Assembly: GCA_006515795.1 (NCBI GenBank)
Contig: VFMC01000033.1
Coordinates: 17,597 to 29,999 of the forward strand
Direction of reading: 5' to 3'
DNA from: Acidimicrobiaceae bacterium
Lineage (GTDB): Bacteria; Actinomycetota; Acidimicrobiia; Acidimicrobiales; Ilumatobacteraceae
Length of the DNA stretch: 12,403 nt
The position numbers and the translations under genes are program-made. Position 1 is the first letter of the stretch; each line of letters opens with the position of its first letter. This document shows positions 6,813 to 11,787 of this stretch, one piece after another. Under the pieces are notes generated by a model that was given only the letters and a program-made list of their open reading frames with translations, had not been told where the DNA came from and ran no database searches.

Positions 6813-7625
6813 ATGTCGCTCGTCATCGTCGAAACCACACGTGTCGCCGCCAAGGGTGCCGCAGCCAAGGGTGCCGCAGCCGGTTCGCAGCAGTCGGTTG
6901 CCACCCTCACGCTGAACAACCCGGATGAGCGCAACACGCTCACCGCGCCGATGGTGGCCGAGATCGTCGCCGCGATGGACGCCATCGAAGCCGACCAGAC
7001 GATCGGTGCGATCGTCGTCACGGGTGCGGCGCCGGCGTTCTGTGCGGGCGCCAACCTCGGCAACCTCGCCGAGTCGTCGGAGCAGAGCCTCGGGTCGATC
7101 TACGAAGGTTTCCTGAGGATCGCCAGGAGCCCGCTGCCCACGATCGCGGCGGTGAACGGCGCCGCGGTCGGTGCAGGCATGAACCTGGCCCTCGGCTGCG
7201 ATCTGCGTCTGGCGGCGCGGCGCGCCCGGTTCGACACGCGGTTCCTGCAGATCGGCATCCATCCCGGTGGCGGCCACACGTGGATGTTGCGGCGCATCGT
7301 CGGTCCCCAGGCGACGTTCGCCGGCGTCGTGTTCGGTGAGGTGATGGACGGCGCAGAGGCCGAGCGTGTCGGGCTGGTGCACCGCTGCGTCGACGACGAC
7401 CAACTGCTCCCTGTCGCCCTGCTGATGGCCGGCCGAGCGGCTGGCGTGCCACGTGAGCTCGTGATCGAGGTGAAGAAGACGATCCAGGCAATGGCCGACG
7501 TCGACACCCATCCCGCGGCAGTGAAGCGCGAACTCGATCCGCAGGTCTGGAGCACGCGTCAGCCCTGGTTCGCCGAACGGATCGCCGCGCTCCAGGCGTC
7601 GATCACGTCGCGTCCGAAGCCCTAG
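6813..7625 (+). CDS. Enoyl-CoA hydratase/isomerase (crotonase) family protein lacking catalytic glutamates
   Basis: Cytoplasmic crotonase-fold protein of 270 residues, the usual length. Fold motifs are clear: TLTLNNPDERNTL, VVTGAAPAFCAGANL at 69-82 (CoA-binding/oxyanion loop), AAVNGAAVGAGMNLALGCDLRLA at 112-134 and IGIHPGGGHTWMLRR at 147-161. Aligned by motif with rat crotonase, the two catalytic glutamates are replaced by Asn124 (in GAGMNL) and Phe144 (in FDTRF). Ordinary hydration of enoyl-CoA is therefore unlikely; an isomerase, a thioesterase-like activity or a binding role is possible. Such atypical members are common in actinobacteria, and the real substrate is unknown. Residues 12-24 are an Ala/Gly/Lys insertion encoded by a tandem repeat. 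The gene has no ribosome binding site, and a -10-like hexamer sits just upstream. It is divergent from the broken gene at 6249-6760. Confidence 0.9.
   Translation: MSLVIVETTRVAAKGAAAKGAAAGSQQSVATLTLNNPDERNTLTAPMVAEIVAAMDAIEADQTIGAIVVTGAAPAFCAGANLGNLAESSEQSLGSIYEGFLRIARSPLPTIAAVNGAAVGAGMNLALGCDLRLAARRARFDTRFLQIGIHPGGGHTWMLRRIVGPQATFAGVVFGEVMDGAEAERVGLVHRCVDDDQLLPVALLMAGRAAGVPRELVIEVKKTIQAMADVDTHPAAVKRELDPQVWSTRQPWFAERIAALQASITSRPKP
6849..6881 (+). repeat. Two tandem 15-bp units inside the crotonase gene
   Basis: GCCAAGGGTGCCGCA occurs twice head to tail (6849-6863 and 6864-6878), followed by the first three bases of a third unit. It is in frame and encodes AKGAA twice. It falls in the N-terminal beta-hairpin region before the conserved TLTLNNP strand, so length change by slippage would be tolerated. 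Confidence 0.85.
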
Positions 7626-7658
7626 AACAGCCCTGACCTGGTGAATCGGGCGCGGGCC

Positions 7659-7699
7659 GGCGAAAGCGCACACAAAAGTTACATCAGTGCTCTTTCGCC
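7659..7699 (+). terminator. Inverted repeat after crotonase gene, possible terminator
   Basis: GGCGAAAGCGCAC (7659-7671) pairs with GTGCTCTTTCGCC (7687-7699) at 12 of 13 positions around a 15-base loop, starting 33 bases past the crotonase stop and ending 77 bases before the next gene. There is no T run after it, so intrinsic termination is uncertain. It may instead be an operator or an mRNA-stabilising hairpin for either neighbour. Confidence 0.5.
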
Positions 7700-7776
7700 A
7701 CTGCACCGCCGGGTTTACGGTTTGCCCACGGGAAAGCTCTTCCGCCCGTACGTTCCGAGACACAACGGAGGTACTG

Positions 7777-8091
7777 ATGAGCCAACGGCATCGCAGCCCC
7801 GAAGCGGCCCCACCGCCGCCGAAGATGGATCTGCGGGCACACGCCCACAACGAGCGGCATCGCATCAACAGCGAACTGCAGGCCGTTGCCGCCCAGGTGA
7901 GCGCCGGGTACGAACCCGAGGACGTTCACGAGCCGGGCCGGGCTTGGGTACCGCTCCACCACCACGATGCCGAGAAGGCCAAGGCCCATTCGGGCAAGAC
8001 CAGCACGAAGCACTGGAAGATGAAGATGTGGAAGCGTCGCACCTCGGTGCGTCAGGCCAAGGCACAAGCGATCCGGCTGGCCGGGGAGTGA
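7777..8091 (+). CDS. Small basic His/Lys-rich protein, unknown function
   Basis: Protein of 104 residues from ATG at 7777, preceded by GGAGG seven bases upstream, a strong ribosome binding site. The N-terminus is polar with a proline run (APPPPK), residues 23-32 are His/Arg-rich, HHH occurs at 61-63, and the C-terminal third is strongly basic with two Trp residues (KHWKMKMWKRR at 78-88), ending in a predicted helix (VRQAKAQAIRLAGE). There is no signal peptide or membrane helix. The composition suggests nucleic-acid or ribosome binding, but this is inference only and I recognise no family. It has its own 151-base upstream region and converges on the acetyltransferase gene. Confidence 0.75.
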   Translation: MSQRHRSPEAAPPPPKMDLRAHAHNERHRINSELQAVAAQVSAGYEPEDVHEPGRAWVPLHHHDAEKAKAHSGKTSTKHWKMKMWKRRTSVRQAKAQAIRLAGE

Positions 8092-8097
8092 CGGTCC

Positions 8098-8115
8098 GCG
8101 GTCTTTGCTGACCGC
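8098..8115. terminator. Short bidirectional hairpin between convergent genes
   Basis: GCGGTC and GACCGC form a perfect 6-bp GC-rich stem around the loop TTTGCT. It fills most of the 24 bases between the stop of the basic protein gene (8091) and the stop of the acetyltransferase gene (8116). The position suggests a shared terminator; the lack of a T run on either strand lowers confidence. Confidence 0.5.
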
Positions 8116-8754
8116 TCAAAGGGTCCAGGCGTCGCGCAACTCGGTGCGACGGTCGCGCCACTCCTCCGCGGTGATCGCGAAGCGCATGTGGTCTTCCCAA
8201 GTGCCGTTGATCTCGAGGTAGCGAAGCGCGATCCCTTCCTCGCGCAACGCGAGCTTCTCCACCACGCGCCGGCTGTTCGCGTTGCGCGGCACGATGCAGA
8301 TCTCGAGGCGGTGCAGGTGCAGCTCCTCGAACGCGAACCCGATGAGCAAGACGAGGCCCTCGGCGATGTAGCCGTGCCCGGCGCGATCACGATCGATCCA
8401 GTATCCGACGGTGCCGCATTGCAGAGCCCCGCGGACGATGTTGTTGAGGTTGACCTCCCCGGCGAAGGCGTTGTCGACGAAGAGGCCGAATCCGTACGCA
8501 GTGCCGCCCTGCCGCTCGCGGTCGCGGCTGGCACACCGCGAGCTGAACGCGTCACGAGACCTGGTGGGATCGGCGAGGCGACTGGACCGGGCCGGCTCCC
8601 ACGGCACGAGCCACTGCTCGTTGCGCACGCGCACGTCGGTCCACTGCGGGAAGTCGCCCGGAGTGAGCGGTCGCATCATCACGCGCCGTCCGTACAGCCG
8701 CAGACCGCTGACCGATGGCATCGACGGATGCCCGAACGGGACGGACGGGCTCAT
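8116..8754 (-). CDS. RimJ/RimL-type GNAT N-acetyltransferase
   Basis: Transfers acetyl from acetyl-CoA, probably to a protein N-terminal amine as RimJ does for ribosomal protein S5, although the substrate cannot be read from sequence. It has 212 residues. The RLYGRRVMMRPLTPGDF start, RNEQWLVPWEP at 44-54, GEVNLNNIVRGALQCGTVGYWID at 99-121 and ENG-like RNANSRRVVEKLALREEG at 157-174 match the actinobacterial RimJ pattern. The acetyl-CoA pyrophosphate loop is RAGHGYIAEG at 124-133. ATG at 8754 lies only ten bases after the stop of the Ppx-like gene, so it is the last gene of that operon. There is no strong ribosome binding site; ATG at 8721 and the double ATG near 8679 are other possible starts. 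In many actinobacteria this acetyltransferase lies near molybdopterin genes, which agrees with MocA and XdhC here. Confidence 0.9.
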   Translation of the reverse strand: MSPSVPFGHPSMPSVSGLRLYGRRVMMRPLTPGDFPQWTDVRVRNEQWLVPWEPARSSRLADPTRSRDAFSSRCASRDRERQGGTAYGFGLFVDNAFAGEVNLNNIVRGALQCGTVGYWIDRDRAGHGYIAEGLVLLIGFAFEELHLHRLEICIVPRNANSRRVVEKLALREEGIALRYLEINGTWEDHMRFAITAEEWRDRRTELRDAWTL

Positions 8755-8764
8755 ACCGACCGGC

Positions 8765-9244
8765 TCATCCGAAGGGATCCGCGGCGCGGATCGTGATTTC
8801 GGGGAGGTGGAGCCGACGCATGATGGCGACGAGTATGCAACACCCGGCGACGACCGGCACGACCTGAGATGCGTCGAGTCCCGGGTTGCGGCGCCGGTCG
8901 ATCTCGGGTTCGGTGGCAAGCGTGCGGAATACGTCCTCGGCCGCGTCTCGGGTGAGCAAGAACGGCAACACCGGTGGAGCCCCGATCTCCACCGCGGCGA
9001 TGGCCTCCATCTGCGGTCCGACGACCGACGCAGCGCTGCCGACCACGCCGGGGAGCTCTCGCACTACATCGTCGAGATGATCGGTGACCATGCCGATCGC
9101 GTTGGCGAGCTCCTCGGCCCGGGGTGGGTCGGATCGAAGGGCGGCGGAGAGGAGGTCGTCGACGCCGATCAGCATGATGTGTTCGGCATCGCCGCCGACG
9201 ACGGTGGTGGCCGCGGCAGCCACGGTGATCAGGGTGTGGCTCAC
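8765..9244 (-). CDS. Half-length Ppx/GppA-like protein, C-terminal domain only
   Basis: Protein of 159 residues resembling the second half of actinobacterial exopolyphosphatase/pppGpp phosphatases: LRSDPPRAEEL at 36-46, AAVEIG at 83-88, LTRDAAEDVFRTLATE at 97-112 and AGCCILVAIMRRL at 133-145. The N-terminal actin-like half with the phosphate loops is missing, the GGGSTE loop is not present, and the usual SE-DILDG ending is replaced by IRAADPFG. Catalytic activity is therefore doubtful. GTG at 9244 overlaps the DUF501 stop (GTGA), the same order (DUF501 then Ppx) seen with full-length ppx in actinobacteria. That context supports the family call. It may be a decayed copy, a regulatory paralogue, or a full gene shortened by a deletion in this assembly. 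Confidence 0.6.
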   Translation of the reverse strand: MSHTLITVAAAATTVVGGDAEHIMLIGVDDLLSAALRSDPPRAEELANAIGMVTDHLDDVVRELPGVVGSAASVVGPQMEAIAAVEIGAPPVLPFLLTRDAAEDVFRTLATEPEIDRRRNPGLDASQVVPVVAGCCILVAIMRRLHLPEITIRAADPFG

Positions 9245-9718
9245 AGGCGTGATGGCGTTTGCCGGTCGGTGGCGCGCAGCCGCTGTTCGACCCAGGCGCC
9301 GACCGGATCGCTTCCGCCTGCCAAGAACCATGCGTAGTGGGCGTGCAGGCACTTGATGCCCTGCCGGGTGCCGGCGACGCCCCCGGATGGTCGCGGACCT
9401 GTGTGTGCCGACGGAATGGCCTCGTCACGTTCGGCTGCGTAGCGCCGGTGCGCCGCGGCGACCGCCAGACTCGAGTCGGCTCACCGCGAGCACCTCGGCG
9501 GGACCGATCAGCCAGTACCGGGTCGGCATCGGCGAGCCGTCGTCGAGGATCGGGTCGTTCCTCAGCACCACTGGGTCACCATCGCGACCACGCACCACCA
9601 CCTCGAAGTTGCCTCGCGGCACGCGACCGAGCAGCTCGGCGATCCGCGATCGGTCGTCGGTGGTCGGTCGCTCCTCTTCGCTGGCGGGGGAGGTGATGGC
9701 GTCGCCTGTCCCGTTCAG
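9241..9718 (-). pseudogene. DUF501 family protein, interrupted by a frame break
   Basis: DUF501 is a small cytoplasmic actinobacterial protein of unknown function, commonly next to ppx. The first part reads RIAELLGRVPRGNFEVVVRG, then DGSPMPTRYWLIGPAEVLAVSRLES. The second part, one frame over, reads AAAHRRYAAERDEAIPSA, GPRPSGGVAGTRQG and IKCLHAHYAWFLAGGSDPVG, ending at TGA 9241-9243. The switch lies at about 9463-9483. In relatives I would expect roughly ten more residues between RLES and AAAHRRY, so a loss of 3n+2 bases fits. The first frame stops at 9425 and the second is closed by TGA at 9483, so as written no full protein is made. No ATG, GTG or TTG precedes the conserved AELLGR; CTG at 9718 overlaps the CoxG stop as CTGA and is the likeliest start. 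GTG at 9622 would cut into the conserved region. Confidence 0.75.
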
Positions 9719-10395
9719 CGCTTGCCCATCCGTCGCAGCACGAACAGCAGGATCGCCAGGCCGACGATGACCGGCAGCGCCCTCTTCAACACCGCCGTTC
9801 CGGCGACTCCCGACAGCTCGATCGGCTCGTTCGCCGGCCCCTCGATCTTGCGCACCGTCGGGGCGGCCGGCGCACCGCTAGCTGTGTCGGTTGGCGGCGG
9901 CGTCTCCGCAACGGGTGTAGCGGCGGCAGGCTCGGCTGCGGTCGCCGGGGCTTCGAGCATCGTGTTCAAGTTCGTGGCGAACTGGGACATCAGCTTCTTG
10001 CTCACGTCGCCCATGATGCCCCGCCCGAACTGGGCGACCTTGCCCGTAACCCGTAGGTCGGTCTCGACGACGCACTTGGTCACGGACGCGCTGATCGACT
10101 GCAGCGAGGCGGTGATCATCGCATCGGCGTTGCCCTTGCCGGTCGTGTCGCGGCCCTCACCGTGCAACACGGCGCGATGGCTCTCGTCGTCTCGTTCGAC
10201 GAAGCTGGCCTGACCTTTGAACGCCGTCGCGATCGCGCCGAGCTTCACCTTGACGACGCCGCGGTACACGTCGTCTTCGATCTCCAACAGCTGCGCGCCT
10301 GGCATGCACGGCGCGATCCGCTCGAGATCGGTGAGGACGACCCAGGTCTCGCCGATCGGGCGATTGACCACGAACTCGTTCACGAGCTTCTCCAT
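9715..10395 (-). CDS. coxG: CoxG family SRPBCC protein with C-terminal membrane anchor
   Basis: CoxG (carbon monoxide dehydrogenase subunit G) proteins are SRPBCC-fold proteins that help recruit or mature molybdenum CO dehydrogenase at the membrane. This one has 226 residues. The SRPBCC domain spans about 1-147 (VNRPIGETWVVLTDLERIAP, CMPGAQLLEI, GVVKVKLGAIATAFKGQ, FGRGIMGDVSKKLMSQFATN). An Ala/Pro/Thr-rich linker runs to about 185, and a single helix at about 204-221 ends in RRMGKR, placing the domain on the cytoplasmic face. ATG at 10395 has GGAGG ten bases upstream and overlaps the MocA gene by 16 bases. The downstream DUF501 gene appears to start on the CoxG stop codon. The CO dehydrogenase subunits are not in the window, so a partner other than CODH is possible. 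Confidence 0.9.
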   Translation of the reverse strand: MEKLVNEFVVNRPIGETWVVLTDLERIAPCMPGAQLLEIEDDVYRGVVKVKLGAIATAFKGQASFVERDDESHRAVLHGEGRDTTGKGNADAMITASLQSISASVTKCVVETDLRVTGKVAQFGRGIMGDVSKKLMSQFATNLNTMLEAPATAAEPAAATPVAETPPPTDTASGAPAAPTVRKIEGPANEPIELSGVAGTAVLKRALPVIVGLAILLFVLRRMGKR

Positions 10396-10988
10396 TGCTG
10401 CGCATCCTCCAGGGTGTCGATGTCGAACGCGGACCCCTCGCAATCGATCTCGTGGACGAGCGCGGGATGGTCACGTAGGAGCGTCCGGGCGCCGCCGTCT
10501 CCCGTGCTCGCGAGCATCGGCCAGAGCGACCGGTGCAGGCGAACGGGATGGGGGCCCCGGCGGCCATCATACGCGGCGACCACGATGAGATGCTCGGGTG
10601 GTGCCGCGGCGACGGCTCGCCACGCCGTTGGGGCGATGCCGGGCTGATCGGCGAGACCGATCAGCACGAAGTCGGCGTGGCGCTGCTCGGCGGCCGAGAC
10701 GGCGACCTGGATCGACGACGCCTGGCCACTCGCCCAGTTCGGGTTGTGCCGGACCTCGACGGCTTCGGGCAAGGTCAGCTGGACCGCGCCGGTGACGACG
10801 ATGACCGGGCCCTCGATCACCCGGTCGCCGGTCTCGTCGCTGGTCTGGTCGATCGTGGCGGCGATCAGGTTGGCCACCGACTGCTCGATGACCGAACGGC
10901 CGGCCAGGCTGCGGGCGAGGAGCTTGTGGGTGGCCCCGGCGTAGCGCGTGCCACCTCCGGCAGCTAGCAGGGCGGCCACGATCGTCAC
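10380..10988 (-). CDS. mocA: MocA-like molybdenum cofactor nucleotidyltransferase
   Basis: Probably transfers CMP (or another nucleotide) to molybdopterin to make the dinucleotide cofactor of xanthine-oxidase-family enzymes. It has 202 residues with a Rossmann-like GT-A fold: LLAAGGGTRYAG at 7-18 binds the nucleotide, HKLLA at 21-25 holds the substrate lysine, NPNWASGQASSI at 82-93 is characteristic of MocA/MobA, and LADQPG at 112-117 is the metal-binding turn. The start is GTG at 10988, with no Shine-Dalgarno but TAACCT six bases upstream, suggesting a leaderless mRNA. It is first in a minus-strand operon with CoxG, DUF501, the Ppx-like gene and the acetyltransferase. An MobA-type guanylyl role is less likely beside CoxG and XdhC, but cannot be excluded. 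Confidence 0.88.
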   Translation of the reverse strand: MTIVAALLAAGGGTRYAGATHKLLARSLAGRSVIEQSVANLIAATIDQTSDETGDRVIEGPVIVVTGAVQLTLPEAVEVRHNPNWASGQASSIQVAVSAAEQRHADFVLIGLADQPGIAPTAWRAVAAAPPEHLIVVAAYDGRRGPHPVRLHRSLWPMLASTGDGGARTLLRDHPALVHEIDCEGSAFDIDTLEDAQQWRSS

Positions 10989-10994
10989 GGGCGC

Positions 10995-11000
10995 AGGTTA
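10995..11000 (-). promoter_or_regulatory. Candidate -10 element for leaderless mocA
   Basis: On the minus strand TAACCT fits the TANNNT consensus and ends six bases before the GTG start at 10988, so transcription would begin at the start codon. No clear -35 element was found upstream. Confidence 0.5.
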
Positions 11001-11048
11001 GGCGTCGGCGTGGCGAGCCCGGAGGCGATGCCCGATGCGGCGACCAAT

Positions 11049-11094
11049 ATTACGAAATGATGACGACCCGCTTGGACATTGCGAAATGATGACG
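11049..11094 (+). repeat. Two 17-bp direct repeats, candidate operator
   Basis: ATTRCGAAATGATGACG occurs at 11049-11065 and 11078-11094, with 16 of 17 positions identical and a 29-bp period (about three helical turns). The first copy lies just upstream of the proposed -35 of the NlpC/P60 gene, and the second covers the spacer between its -35 and -10. This is the layout expected of a tandem regulator site. Binding there would probably repress, or modulate polymerase entry. The divergent mocA start is about 60 bp away and could also be affected. Confidence 0.65.
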
Positions 11095-11101
11095 GTAGGG
11101 T
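11072..11101 (+). promoter_or_regulatory. Candidate promoter of NlpC/P60 gene
   Basis: TTGGAC (11072-11077) and TAGGGT (11096-11101) are separated by 18 bases. The -10 ends seven bases before the TTG at 11109, which supports a leaderless transcript starting at or near that codon. Confidence 0.55.
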
Positions 11102-11108
11102 TACCGGC

Positions 11109-11756
11109 TTGAAACGTTCGACATCCATTCGTCATGCTGTGCTGGCCGCCGCTATCGCCGCCGCCGGCATCTCCACCGCCCTTCCCACATCGGCACACGC
11201 CGTTGCCGTCGAGCAGGGTCGCCGCATCGACGATCCCGTGGCCCAGCAGGCCAACCAGGCGCTGGCCCTGCTGAACGAGGCCACCGAAACGGGCGACGCC
11301 AAGGTGCAAGCCGCCTACGAGAAGGCCCGCGCCGAGATCGCCGTGGCGATCGCCGCCCGCATCGGGTCCGATGTCTTGCCGCTGAGCGCGGCCTGGGCGA
11401 ACGCCGACGTGGTCCACCAACGGGCGCTGATGGCAGCACTCGGCCAGCTCGGAGTGCCATACCGTCGCAACACCAGCAAGCCGGGAGTCAGCTTCGACTG
11501 CTCCGGCCTCACCACCTACGCGTGGGCCCAGGCCGGGTACTCGCTGCAGCGCTCGAGCGCCGCGCAGATCCGCACTGCGGCGGCGATCACGATCGAGACC
11601 GCGCAAGCCGGTGACCTGGTGTACTACCCGGGTCACATCTCGATGTGGCTCGGAGTCGACCGGGCGATGGTGCACTCGCCGCAAACCGGTCGCACCGTCG
11701 AGGTCGACGTGTTCTCGGCCAAGAAGCGGCTCCGCTTCGCCGATCCCACAATCTGA
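11109..11756 (+). CDS. Secreted NlpC/P60 family cell-wall peptidase
   Basis: Exported papain-like endopeptidase, probably cutting D-Glu to diaminopimelate bonds in peptidoglycan stems. It has 215 residues from TTG at 11109. The signal peptide is MKRSTSIRHAVLAAAIAAAG plus ISTALPTSAHA, with cleavage expected after residue 31. A helical segment follows (about 42-85), then the NlpC/P60 domain from about 104: GQLGVPYRRN, FDCSGLTTYAW with catalytic Cys131, QAGDLVYY, GHISMWLG with catalytic His176, and a third polar residue probably His189. No SH3 or LysM wall-binding module is present. Helical N-terminal regions of this kind often restrain the enzyme in relatives. A TTG at 11079 would put extra residues before the signal peptide and lies inside the promoter, so it is rejected. 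The upstream direct repeats suggest regulated expression. Confidence 0.9.
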   Translation: MKRSTSIRHAVLAAAIAAAGISTALPTSAHAVAVEQGRRIDDPVAQQANQALALLNEATETGDAKVQAAYEKARAEIAVAIAARIGSDVLPLSAAWANADVVHQRALMAALGQLGVPYRRNTSKPGVSFDCSGLTTYAWAQAGYSLQRSSAAQIRTAAAITIETAQAGDLVYYPGHISMWLGVDRAMVHSPQTGRTVEVDVFSAKKRLRFADPTI

Positions 11757-11760
11757 CCGC

Positions 11761-11787
11761 GAGCGCCGACCGCGATTTCGGTCGCTC
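11761..11787. terminator. Imperfect hairpin between convergent NlpC/P60 and xdhC genes
   Basis: GAGC at 11761-11764 and GACCG at 11768-11772 pair with CGGTC at 11779-11783 and GCTC at 11784-11787, with a three-base bulge and a six-base loop. It starts right after the NlpC/P60 stop and touches the xdhC stop codon. The position suits a bidirectional terminator; the short stem and the lack of a T run make this tentative. Confidence 0.4.

Noticed and set aside
9259..9696. Plus-strand open frame over the DUF501 region
   Set aside because: The minus strand shows conserved DUF501 motifs in two frames, while the plus-strand product is Arg/Ser/Pro-rich with no motif.
11053..11094. CRISPR-like repeat at the NlpC/P60 promoter
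   Set aside because: There are only two copies, a 12-base gap between them, and no leader or cas genes; the position inside a promoter fits an operator far better.
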